DNA of 64,000 bases from Paenibacillus xylanilyticus (GTDB lineage Bacteria > Bacillota > Bacilli > Paenibacillales > Paenibacillaceae): the NCBI RefSeq assembly GCF_009664365.1, contig NZ_CP044310.1, positions 1,127,001 through 1,191,000 on the forward strand, given 5' to 3'. Positions 26,864-34,601 of the stretch are shown here, piece after piece. Under the pieces are notes generated by a model. The model was given only the letters and a program-made list of their open reading frames with translations. It was not told the origin of the DNA and did no database searches. Position 1 is the first letter of the stretch, and every line of letters begins with the position of its first letter. The position numbers and the translations under genes are program-made.

Positions 26864-28015
26864 TTACATCTGTTCCGTCCGTGACTGTGACTTGACGGCA
26901 GGAGAGATGGAGAGCTTGCGCCATAACCATTCGACCGGTCCCGATTTAAATTTGAGCAGCCATGCATGTGAGAATAACATCAATACAATACAGATGCCGG
27001 CCCACAGTAACACAATCACAAGCGAAGGGGGATAACCACCGAGTCCCAGACCCCATCCGTAAAAGATGGCGGAAGCCAGAATATTTTGCAGAATGTAACA
27101 GCTCAATGCCATCTTGCCAATCTCTTCGAACCGCCTGAACAGACCGGCGAACCTATTTTTCTCCAGCATGTAAGCAATTAGCCCAAGATAGCCGAACGTA
27201 AGGATCGGTGCACTGATGTACCGAACAAACAAATCCATGCTGCCTCCCGGCACCAGCAGGAGCAGGTTCAGAGGAATGCCGGCGGCAAGCCCGAAATTCA
27301 TCCATTTGCGGCGTCTTAAACGTCCAGATGCCTCGTCTGAGAATAGGCCTGCACGCATGAGCATGGAACCCAGCAGGAATAGAAATATATTCAGCGGAAT
27401 GATGATGATGGACTCTGTTCGAAAGAAAGCAAAGTTGTCCAGCCGGAATAGAACCTGCTCCCACCATGTTCCCGTGGCGTATAGCTTGGCAATCACGTCC
27501 ATGTTATTGAGAGTGGCACCACTCTCTGTAAGGGCCAACAGTGCGGTAATTCCGCCCACTCCGATGAGATGTATACCACCCATGAGCCCCATCACGATCA
27601 AAATAAAGCGGCGGGAACGGTTGATGATGAAGGACACGATTATGCCAGTAATTGCATAACTCATCAGCACATCGTATTCCAAGACTAACGTGTAGTGCAG
27701 CAATCCATCAATAAGCAGCAGCACACATGTCCATATGTAAACCCCTGGCCAGACATATCCTTCACGAAGTGCTTTTTGCCGCTTTAATTCCATGCCTGCC
27801 CCGAAGAGAAGAGTAAGCAGTCCGAGGAATTTTCCGTTCACCAGCATAAGCATCAGTGTTTGCAGTAAACGATCACCCGAGGTCCACCAGGGTTGAAGCG
27901 GATCGCCAAACATTTTGTTCAGAGAACCTAAGTATGCAAAAAGCCAAATATTCGTCCCCAATGTACCGATAATCGCAAAGCCTCTAAGAACATCCAATAA
28001 TACGATTCTTTTCAT
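26864..28015 (-). CDS. DUF418 (YeiB-like) membrane protein
   Basis: A 383-residue protein with about ten hydrophobic segments. The N-terminal signature LDVLRGFAIIGTLGTNIWLF and the C-terminal FEEIGKMALSCYILQNILAS place it in the DUF418/YeiB group, distantly related to membrane acyltransferases. No biochemical role is established. The ATG at 28015 has GGGGGATG upstream. The gene stands alone. Two copies of an 18-bp repeat, each containing TTATAT on this strand, lie 45-90 bp upstream and may be its promoter region. Confidence 0.85.
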   Translation of the reverse strand: MKRIVLLDVLRGFAIIGTLGTNIWLFAYLGSLNKMFGDPLQPWWTSGDRLLQTLMLMLVNGKFLGLLTLLFGAGMELKRQKALREGYVWPGVYIWTCVLLLIDGLLHYTLVLEYDVLMSYAITGIIVSFIINRSRRFILIVMGLMGGIHLIGVGGITALLALTESGATLNNMDVIAKLYATGTWWEQVLFRLDNFAFFRTESIIIIPLNIFLFLLGSMLMRAGLFSDEASGRLRRRKWMNFGLAAGIPLNLLLLVPGGSMDLFVRYISAPILTFGYLGLIAYMLEKNRFAGLFRRFEEIGKMALSCYILQNILASAIFYGWGLGLGGYPPSLVIVLLWAGICIVLMLFSHAWLLKFKSGPVEWLWRKLSISPAVKSQSRTEQM

Positions 28016-28059
28016 TCCCGCGAAACATCCCCCTTATTAATACGAATGAATTGAAATTA

Positions 28060-28102
28060 ATATAACACAGTTGTACTTAAATGGATATAACACAGTTGTA
28101 CT
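28060..28102. repeat. Tandem 18-bp direct repeat upstream of the DUF418 gene
   Basis: ATATAACACAGTTGTACT is repeated exactly at 28060-28077 and 28085-28102, period 25 bp. On the minus strand each copy holds TGTGTTATAT, like an extended -10 element, so the repeat may be a duplicated promoter or an operator pair. Confidence 0.75.
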
Positions 28103-28177
28103 GAAATAATTGCTGCGGGTAGCCACCAAGCCTGCCTTTCCATCTCACACTTTTACTATGCAAGCTGTGTTCGCTGT

Positions 28178-28209
28178 GTATACTGTATATATCAATATAC
28201 ACAGTATAC
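28178..28209. promoter_or_regulatory. Long inverted repeat, possible operator
   Basis: Fifteen-base arms with one mismatch (starting GTATACTGT and ending ACAGTATAC) flank the dinucleotide CA. No T run follows, so a protein binding site is more likely than a terminator. It lies 230 bp before the Nudix regulator gene and 163 bp from the DUF418 gene, so its target is unclear. Confidence 0.55.
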
Positions 28210-28396
28210 AGACCTCCGCTTCGCATCGTCAACCCTTTTTTTCCTGAATCAGGAATTTAACAGGAAGTTATTTCCTTGTACATTGAAATGATGCAGTTTA
28301 ACACCCACCCCATCCTAACCAGTACAGCAGTTCTTATTTTTAGGTATGGGAAATATTGACGAAGGATAATAGATGTGTTAACTTCTTATTATCGAA

Positions 28397-28422
28397 TTGT
28401 TAATAACATTTTGTTAATAACA
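28397..28422. promoter_or_regulatory. Direct repeats just upstream of the NrtR-like gene
   Basis: TTGTTAATAACA occurs at 28397-28408 and 28411-28422, period 14 bp, ending 17 bp before the start codon. GTTAATAAC is itself nearly palindromic. It is a good candidate autoregulatory site for the Nudix regulator. Confidence 0.5.
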
Positions 28423-28438
28423 GAATGGGGTTTTAAAT

Positions 28439-29368
28439 ATGACAAATGAAGGTTATTCGGAGGGCCGACCATTGGACCATCTGAATCATGGCAATATAAG
28501 CGAGCAGCAGTTTCTGGAGACATATGATGCAGGTGATTATGAGCGTCCTTCGGTGACAGTAGATATGCTTGTCTTCACGATAAGGAGCGAAGCTCAGTCC
28601 AATTATCGCAAACTTGCTGAGCCGGCACTGCAGCTGCTAATGATTCGCCGCGGTGGTCATCCCTATATGGGCAAGTGGGCATTGCCGGGTGGATTCGTGT
28701 CCATGCAGGAATCCCTGGAAGATGCAGCACGCCGCGAGCTGGTTACAGAGACCGGGCTGGATGACATCTATCTGGAGCAGTTGTACACGTGGGGCGATGT
28801 GCATCGTGATCCTCGTACAAGAGTGATCAGCTGCTCGTACATGGCGCTAGTTGATAGCAGCGAGCTTGAGTTGGAAGCAGGCGATGATGCGAGCGATGCG
28901 GACTGGTTCAGGGTAGAACAGCGGCTTCTTGAGGAGAAACGTCATATTCATGAACGAGGTCGTACGACGGAACGAAGAGTTCAGCTGACGTTGTCGAACG
29001 GAACAGAGGAGCTATCGGCTGTCATTGAGGTGAAGGAAGCTGTGGAAGGAAGCGTGCGAAGCAGCAGCATGACCATCTTGGAAGTGGAGGGCATAGCGTT
29101 TGACCATGCCAAGATCATGTATTATGCCCTGGAACGATTGAGAGCCAAAGTGGAATACACGGATATTGCTTTTAATCTGATGCCGGAGACATTTACGCTG
29201 ACTGCCCTGCAGAAGGTCTATGAGATTATTGGTGGCAAAAAGCTGCTGGCTGCAGCCTTCCGGCGCAAAATCGCGGATTGGGTGATCGAAACCGGAGAGT
29301 TTACGGGCAATGCAGGACATCGTCCTTCCCGTCTATACAGATTGAACCCGGAGCGTATGACGACATAA
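28439..29368 (+). CDS. NrtR-like regulator: Nudix domain fused to winged helix
   Basis: A 309-residue protein. The Nudix domain (about 38-175) binds rather than necessarily cuts. Its box at residues 85-107 reads GFVSMQESLEDAARREL followed by VTETGL. The first Glu of the usual EExG part is Thr, which suggests weakened hydrolysis. The C-terminal winged helix (about 225-305) contains FTLTALQKVYEIIGGKK and matches NrtR regulators, which respond to ADP-ribose or NAD metabolites. The ATG at 28439 has GGGG eight bases upstream. It heads an operon of three ADP-ribose-handling genes, which fits an ADP-ribose-sensing role. Repeats just upstream are likely operators. Confidence 0.88.
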   Translation: MTNEGYSEGRPLDHLNHGNISEQQFLETYDAGDYERPSVTVDMLVFTIRSEAQSNYRKLAEPALQLLMIRRGGHPYMGKWALPGGFVSMQESLEDAARRELVTETGLDDIYLEQLYTWGDVHRDPRTRVISCSYMALVDSSELELEAGDDASDADWFRVEQRLLEEKRHIHERGRTTERRVQLTLSNGTEELSAVIEVKEAVEGSVRSSSMTILEVEGIAFDHAKIMYYALERLRAKVEYTDIAFNLMPETFTLTALQKVYEIIGGKKLLAAAFRRKIADWVIETGEFTGNAGHRPSRLYRLNPERMTT

Positions 29369-29401
29369 TTTTTTTGTATTGAAAGGAGGACATAAGGAAT
29401 C

Positions 29402-29878
29402 ATGGAGAAGTTTACTTTTTTTTGGCGTACCGCGTCACCCTTTTCCCAGTGGCATCCGGCTGATTTTACGGTGAACGGAATCGGTTATACGAGTGCTGAA
29501 CAATACATGATGCATCAAAAAGCACTGCTATTTGGCGATCAGGCCATGGCGGACAAGATTTTGAAGGCAAGCTCAGCATCAGTACAAAAAAAGCTGGGCA
29601 GACAGGTAGCTGGGTTCAACCAAGAGATATGGGAAGCAAGCTGCAAACGCATTGTTTATGAAGGCAATCACGCCAAATTCACACAAAATGAAGAACTGCT
29701 TGCCGCATTGCTCGCCACCCGTGGAACGACCCTTGTGGAAGCAAGCCCGGATGACCGGATCTGGGGCGTTGGACTGGCAGAAGAAGATCCACGTATCCGC
29801 CATCGCAGAACATGGCGGGGAACCAACTGGCTGGGTGAGATTCTGACCCGGCTAAGAGATGAGATAGGAAGTGTTTAG
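29402..29878 (+). CDS. NADAR family N-glycosidase (YbiA-like)
   Basis: A 158-residue protein of the NADAR (NAD and ADP-ribose) superfamily, which includes YbiA. The family cleaves N-glycosidic bonds. Members remove ADP-ribose from guanine bases, and YbiA acts on riboflavin intermediates. Conserved features are FFWRTASPFSQW, the Glu33 region YTSAEQYMMHQKAL, the GNHAKFTQN motif, DDRIWGVGL and the closing RGTNWLGEILTRLRDEI. AAAGGAGG precedes the ATG at 29402, 33 bases after the regulator. The setting next to PARG and macrodomain genes favours ADP-ribose removal over riboflavin repair. Confidence 0.9.
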   Translation: MEKFTFFWRTASPFSQWHPADFTVNGIGYTSAEQYMMHQKALLFGDQAMADKILKASSASVQKKLGRQVAGFNQEIWEASCKRIVYEGNHAKFTQNEELLAALLATRGTTLVEASPDDRIWGVGLAEEDPRIRHRRTWRGTNWLGEILTRLRDEIGSV

Positions 29879-29879
29879 A

Positions 29880-30773
29880 ATGAATGCTAACCAGCATAAG
29901 AAAAATAATCAGCTAAAAAGCACGAATCAGCGCTCGAGTCGGGCCCGTATTGCCCAGGAAACACTGACCATCCTGGAAGAGGGGCAGTACATTAACGGAT
30001 ATGACCGCAGGGTTTCGATTGATGAAGATTTGAAACGAGCGATTCAGGGTTCCGTTTTATACCGTCCGGATGAGCTTCCGGCACTTCGGGAGCAGGTGCG
30101 CCAATTACAGGGAGCGCCTAAGTCTGCAGCTGCCAAGATTGAAGTCACCGGTGAGACGACGCTTGCCGCAGCTTCACGTCTCGTGGTAGAAGAGGGGAGA
30201 ACGGATGTCGTTTGCCTGAACTTTGCCTCAGCGAAAAATCCGGGCGGAGGTTTCCTGGGTGGAAGTCAGGCACAGGAAGAGAGTCTCGCCCGGGCTTCCG
30301 GGTTATATCCTTGTATTTCTCAAATGAATGAAATGTATGATCATAATCGTAAGCTGCGCACCTGTCTATATTCAGACTATATGATCTATTCGCCGGGTGT
30401 ACCGGTCATACGTGATGATGAGGATCGGCTGCTAGCCCAATATTACACGACTTCTTTTATTACGGCACCTGCCGTAAATGCTGGCGTTGTGAAGGAACGG
30501 GAGCAGGCAGATGACCAGCAGATCGAATCGGTCATGAAGGAGCGAATTCGGTATATTTTGGACGTGGCAGCGATGAATGGTCATCGTACCCTTGTTCTGG
30601 GTGCTTATGGTTGCGGGGTGTTCCGGAATGACCCGATGGATGTGGCGAGGTATTTCCATGATGTCCTGGTACAGGAGAATTTCAGGCAGTCCTTTGAGCG
30701 GATTGTATTTGCTGTGTTGGATAGATCAGCTGGACAGAGAATAATCAAGGCGTTTCAAGAACAATTGCTCTGA
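29880..30773 (+). CDS. TIGR02452 family, microbial-type PARG domain protein
   Basis: A 297-residue protein of the bacterial poly(ADP-ribose) glycohydrolase-like family. The catalytic signature NPGGGFLGGSQAQEESLAR is intact, with the GGG loop and the QEE glutamates. An N-terminal helical segment (RARIAQETLTILEEGQY) and the later LGAYGCGVFRNDP also fit. The predicted reaction is hydrolysis of ADP-ribose from modified targets. The ATG at 29880 is preferred, with AGGAAG upstream. A GTG at 29871 in frame is too close to that site. It overlaps or abuts the NADAR gene's stop, so they are translated together. Confidence 0.88.
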   Translation: MNANQHKKNNQLKSTNQRSSRARIAQETLTILEEGQYINGYDRRVSIDEDLKRAIQGSVLYRPDELPALREQVRQLQGAPKSAAAKIEVTGETTLAAASRLVVEEGRTDVVCLNFASAKNPGGGFLGGSQAQEESLARASGLYPCISQMNEMYDHNRKLRTCLYSDYMIYSPGVPVIRDDEDRLLAQYYTTSFITAPAVNAGVVKEREQADDQQIESVMKERIRYILDVAAMNGHRTLVLGAYGCGVFRNDPMDVARYFHDVLVQENFRQSFERIVFAVLDRSAGQRIIKAFQEQLL

Positions 30774-30816
30774 ACAGCAAGTAAGTCATTTTAAGATGTG
30801 AAGAAGGAGGATTGAG

Positions 30817-31239
30817 ATGCAATTTCGTGAGATCCAAAAGGATTTGTTTGCAATGGATGAAGCTTATACGCTCGCTCATTGTATTTCCGCTGATGCTCGC
30901 ATGGGGGCGGGTATTGCAGTACAGTTTCGGGAAAGGTTCGGGCTTCAGGTTCTACAGGAGCAGGCGAAGCAGGAAGCGCTTGAGATTGGACGGTGTTACC
31001 CGGTGGGGCGTACGTTAAATCTGGTAACCAAGGCGAAGTTTTCGAATAAACCGACCTATTCATCGTTTACCCAAGCGGTGCAATCGATGCGAGACGTCTG
31101 TGTAGAACAAGAAATCAGTAAGCTGGCCATGCCGCAGATTGGTTGCGGACTCGACAGACTGAAGTGGGACAAAGTAAGCGGCATTATTCAGGATACGTTT
31201 GCTGACACGGATGTTGAGATTGTCGTTTGTATCTTATAA
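30817..31239 (+). CDS. TARG1/DarG-like macrodomain ADP-ribosyl hydrolase
   Basis: A 140-residue single macrodomain. It is close in pattern to human TARG1 (OARD1) and to the macrodomain of the DarG antitoxin. The residues HCISADARMGAGIAVQF (21-37) form the first ADP-ribose loop, and MPQIGCGLDRLKWDKV (105-120) holds the catalytic Asp113. A lysine near 72-74 (VTKAKF) fits the TARG1 nucleophile. It should remove ADP-ribose from glutamate or from thymine in DNA. AAGGAGG precedes the ATG at 30817. It is last in the operon, 43 bases after the PARG gene. No DarT toxin is next to it. Confidence 0.9.
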   Translation: MQFREIQKDLFAMDEAYTLAHCISADARMGAGIAVQFRERFGLQVLQEQAKQEALEIGRCYPVGRTLNLVTKAKFSNKPTYSSFTQAVQSMRDVCVEQEISKLAMPQIGCGLDRLKWDKVSGIIQDTFADTDVEIVVCIL

Positions 31240-31278
31240 GATGAGGAATGCCTGGCTTTCATTAATATATAGAGAAAG

Positions 31279-31356
31279 AACCTCTGCTTCGGACAGAGGA
31301 GAACAGGACAGCAAGTCTGCCGTTCCCTCTCCAGTTCGCAAGCGAGGTTTTTTTAT
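31279..31356 (+). terminator. Branched terminator of the ADP-ribose operon
   Basis: Outer arms AACCTCTGCTT and AAGCGAGGTT enclose a smaller hairpin with CCTCTG and CAGAGG, and a run of seven T follows. It also separates the operon from the convergent siderophore genes. Confidence 0.7.
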
Positions 31357-31379
31357 GATTTTTCCATTAAGGTGTTGGT

Positions 31380-32333
31380 TTATTTTTGGGTAAACATCTC
31401 TTTGGCCTCATCCAGCGCCATTTTATTGCCAATGGCAGAGTAGTCCAGCCAAGGCTGCGCGCCGATCGTGTACACGTGACCGGCTTTAACGGCTTTTAGC
31501 CCTTGCCAGATCGGGTTGTTTTGCAGTTCTTTGAACATGTTCTCCGCTTCCTCATCCGAGTTCACCACTACGAAGATGGCATCTGCATCGAAATCAGGCA
31601 GCACCTCGCGGGAGATCACCTGATAAGGCTTGGTGGAATCAATATCCGATATGCCTTTGGCAGGGGTCAGTCCAAGATCATCATACAAGATCGGCCCCAT
31701 AGGGCGGCGCGTGCTGAATACACGCAATTCTTTGGCAGTTACACGGATGGCCATGACGCTACCATCACCGATCTCATCGTGAATTAATGATTTTACCTCT
31801 TCGGTCTCTGCTGCATAATCCTGAATATATTGCTCTGCTTCCTTCTCACGATGGACCAGCTTGCCAATGTCTTTCAGGTGATCACGCCATGTTCCGTCAT
31901 CCAGATTGAATACATGCACAGGAGCGATTTTCTCGAACTTGGCAATGTCCTCTCCGGAAAATTCTTCATCAAGATAGATCACATCGGGTTTCAGGGCAAG
32001 CAGGGCTTCCATGTCGGGATCTTTCACCGGACCAAGCGGTGTCGTGTTTTGCAGGCGATCCGCAACATGAGACAGGAACGCTTTGGCTTCGCCGCCAATG
32101 ACGGAACCCACGGGTGTGATGCCAAGCGCCAGCAAGTCATTCGTCAGGTGGATGGACATCGACGCGATGCGTTGTTCTCCAGAAGCCGCACTGTTATCCT
32201 GCTGCTCGGAAGTGCTACCCGTGGAAATGTCGCCCGCAGCGGATGAAGAGCCAGAATTGCTGGCAGTTCCGCAAGCAGCAAGCACAAATATCAGACAAAT
32301 GCTCAGAGCAAGCAATAGGTTTTTCTTTAACAT
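31380..32333 (-). CDS. Iron-siderophore ABC transporter substrate-binding lipoprotein
   Basis: A 317-residue lipoprotein of the FecB/FeuA/FhuD family. The lipobox is LAAC, after LLALSICLIFV. The mature part has the class III fold markers QRIASMSIHLTNDLLALGITPVG, ALLALKPDVIYL and the C-terminal AGHVYTIGAQPWLDYSAIG. It captures ferric siderophore outside the membrane. An AAGGAG site lies upstream of the ATG at 32333 at long spacing. It follows two permease genes on the same strand. No ATPase gene is present, as in B. subtilis feuABC, which borrows an ATPase encoded elsewhere. Confidence 0.92.
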   Translation of the reverse strand: MLKKNLLLALSICLIFVLAACGTASNSGSSSAAGDISTGSTSEQQDNSAASGEQRIASMSIHLTNDLLALGITPVGSVIGGEAKAFLSHVADRLQNTTPLGPVKDPDMEALLALKPDVIYLDEEFSGEDIAKFEKIAPVHVFNLDDGTWRDHLKDIGKLVHREKEAEQYIQDYAAETEEVKSLIHDEIGDGSVMAIRVTAKELRVFSTRRPMGPILYDDLGLTPAKGISDIDSTKPYQVISREVLPDFDADAIFVVVNSDEEAENMFKELQNNPIWQGLKAVKAGHVYTIGAQPWLDYSAIGNKMALDEAKEMFTQK

Positions 32334-32407
32334 GAATATTCACATTCTCCTTGGACATCACTTGGATGTTAATCATTAGACTGAATAAAGTAGATCAGTA
32401 ACTTTCA

Positions 32408-33424
32408 TCATTTGGTTCGCACCAGTAGATATAAAAAGTAAGGTGCACCAATGGCAGCCACCACAATACCTGCGGGGATGGCATTCGGTTGGAAAATGGT
32501 TCGTCCAAGCGTATCGGCGGTAACCAGAATGACCATGCCAATGAGACCCGCCGCCGGAATCAGGTGGCGATGCATCGGACCGACAAGTCTGCGGGCGAGG
32601 TGCGGCGCGGCCAGTCCGATGAATCCGATCCCTCCGGCCATGGATACACTTATGGCTGACAGCGCCACAGTACATAAGAGAAGCCATATGCGCTGGGATC
32701 GGACGGGTGTACCGATCCCCGTGGCGGCTGCATCTCCAAGACCGAAAGCGTCCAGCGTTTTGGACCGGCTCCAGATGTAGGGAACACAGACTACAATCCA
32801 TGGAAGCAGAGCCTGCACGTGAATCCAGTCTCTACCCCACACACTGCCGGCGAGCCAGCGGGCAGCGAAGGAATACGTATCTTCATCCAGCCGAAGAGAC
32901 AGATATAACGTTAGCGCATGAAACCCTGCGGCGACAGCGATACCGACCAGGATCAGCTTGATGGGAGATACCCCGTTATGCCGGTCATAGGCGAGCAGCA
33001 TAATGATCAGTGCCGAGATGAATCCGCCTGCAAAAGTAAACAAGGGAATTAATAGGGCAATCGAGCCATCCATGGAATAGGACAGACTTACGAAAACCAT
33101 CAGCCCCAATGCCGCTCCTGCATGAAGGCCAAGAATGCCGGGATCGGCAAGCGGATTGCGTGTAATGCCTTGAAGGGCCGCTCCCGAAATACCAAGTCCT
33201 GCTCCAGCCAGGACCGTAATGAGAATGCGAGGCAAACGGTAATCGAACAACACAATCTGATCGTCCGGGCTGCCATGGCCAAGCAGCGTTTGCAGTACAG
33301 CGAGCGGAGAGAGACGGATTGTACCCGTATTCAGGCTAATCACGATAACTGCGCATGCAATACAGAGCAGCGTAACGCTGACTGTGATGGATCGTTTTCC
33401 CCGTGAAGGCACAGTGGATCTCAT
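32408..33424 (-). CDS. Ferrisiderophore ABC transporter permease (FecCD family)
   Basis: A 338-residue permease with about nine or ten membrane segments. It has the family motifs LPRILITVLAGAGLGISGAALQ-type start of the coupling region (visible as RLPRILITVLAGAGLG), then GITRNPLADPGILGLHAGAA, and near the end GGIGFIGLAAPHLAR. The ATG at 33424 has GGAGGG upstream and lies one base after the neighbouring permease's stop. A frame opening at 33487 overlaps that gene and has no binding site. It forms a heterodimeric channel with its neighbour. Confidence 0.92.
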   Translation of the reverse strand: MRSTVPSRGKRSITVSVTLLCIACAVIVISLNTGTIRLSPLAVLQTLLGHGSPDDQIVLFDYRLPRILITVLAGAGLGISGAALQGITRNPLADPGILGLHAGAALGLMVFVSLSYSMDGSIALLIPLFTFAGGFISALIIMLLAYDRHNGVSPIKLILVGIAVAAGFHALTLYLSLRLDEDTYSFAARWLAGSVWGRDWIHVQALLPWIVVCVPYIWSRSKTLDAFGLGDAAATGIGTPVRSQRIWLLLCTVALSAISVSMAGGIGFIGLAAPHLARRLVGPMHRHLIPAAGLIGMVILVTADTLGRTIFQPNAIPAGIVVAAIGAPYFLYLLVRTK

Positions 33425-33425
33425 G

Positions 33426-34490
33426 TTACAATGCCCTCCTTTCCTTGCGGGCCAGATAGAGGAAGAACGGTACACCGACAAAAGCAACCATGATACCTAC
33501 CGCCAGCTCCTCAGGTGGATTTACGATGCGTGACCCCAAATCGGCCAATACCAGAAGGATGGCTCCGAGCAGGGAGGACATGGGAATGATCAGACGATAA
33601 TTGACACCGACGAGCTTACGGGAAATATGCGGAATGACTAACCCGACGAATCCGATCGAGCCAACGGCGGATACGGACACGCCTGCCAGTATGACCACAG
33701 CCGTGAGTGCAAGGAATCGGGTCATGCGAATATGAATACCCAGGCCCAGCGCAACTTCCTCTCCGAGCGACATGAGGGATACTCTCCGGGCAAGAGGCAT
33801 GGTCAGCAGCAACGTAATCAGAAGCACAGGAACAAGGAGTCTCAAATGCCGCCATTCAATACCGCCAAAGCCACCGGCATACCAGAAGGCGAGATCCTGA
33901 CTTAGGTCAAAATAAATCGCGACACCTGTACTGAGCGAGCTCAGCATGGCGGCAACGACAGCACCTGCAACCGTCAGCCGCATGGATGTCAGTCCTCCCG
34001 GCGCGGCCGACCCCAGCAGGAAAATAAATAGGGTGCTCAGCACGGCACCAATGAATGAAAGACCCATAAGCCAGGCATAAGACAATCCCGGCCACATGGC
34101 AAAGCTCAACGCCACCATGAAGGTGGCACCTGCATTAATGCCGAGTACTCCCGTATCCGCCAGCGGATTGCGCGTAATTCCCTGCATCAGCGCCCCGGCA
34201 ACCGCAAAGGCTGCGCCAACGACAGCGGCAGCAACTACCCGGGGGAGACGGAGCTCATGAATAATCTGATGCGGTGTCAGAGCCGGATTGTACTGAAATA
34301 TGGCAGCCCATACCGTTTCGAGTGTCAGCGATTTGGCACCAAGCGATATGGCGACAAACAGACTAATCAGCAGAATGGCGATGGCTGACAAAAACATCAG
34401 GCTAATGGTCACCGGGGATTTTCTTGAATTGGATGGACGATGTGGCAGTCCCGGATGTTGAATGGGGGTCACTCCTTTTGTTGCCAGCAA
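33426..34490 (-). CDS. Ferrisiderophore ABC transporter permease (FecCD family), first gene
   Basis: The second FecCD permease, about 354 residues. It has RLPRVVAAAVVGAAFAVAG, GITRNPLADTGVLGINAGA and GSIGFVGLVIPHISRK. It is the first gene behind the Fur box at 34509-34523. Its start codon is uncertain. The frame opens at a TTG at 34490, but the only good ribosome binding site (AAAAGGAG) lies after it, eight bases before an ATT codon. No ATG or well-spaced GTG follows before the first membrane segment. A non-standard start or a weak TTG start must be used. Confidence 0.88.
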   Translation of the reverse strand: MLATKGVTPIQHPGLPHRPSNSRKSPVTISLMFLSAIAILLISLFVAISLGAKSLTLETVWAAIFQYNPALTPHQIIHELRLPRVVAAAVVGAAFAVAGALMQGITRNPLADTGVLGINAGATFMVALSFAMWPGLSYAWLMGLSFIGAVLSTLFIFLLGSAAPGGLTSMRLTVAGAVVAAMLSSLSTGVAIYFDLSQDLAFWYAGGFGGIEWRHLRLLVPVLLITLLLTMPLARRVSLMSLGEEVALGLGIHIRMTRFLALTAVVILAGVSVSAVGSIGFVGLVIPHISRKLVGVNYRLIIPMSSLLGAILLVLADLGSRIVNPPEELAVGIMVAFVGVPFFLYLARKERRAL

Positions 34491-34508
34491 GAATAGCTCT
34501 GCTGTTAT

Positions 34509-34523
34509 TGATTATCATTATCA
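34509..34523 (-). promoter_or_regulatory. Fur box
   Basis: TGATTATCATTATCA agrees with the Bacillus 7-1-7 Fur box TGATAATNATTATCA at all but one specified base. It sits just downstream of a TATAAT (34534-34539 on the minus strand), so Fur bound with iron would block the start of transcription of the siderophore permease operon. Confidence 0.85.
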
Positions 34524-34601
34524 ATTAGAGTTCATTATAAAATCTTAATTCAGGCCCGTACATGGCATAAATTAAGATTCGGGTGATGGACATTTTTTAG
34601 A

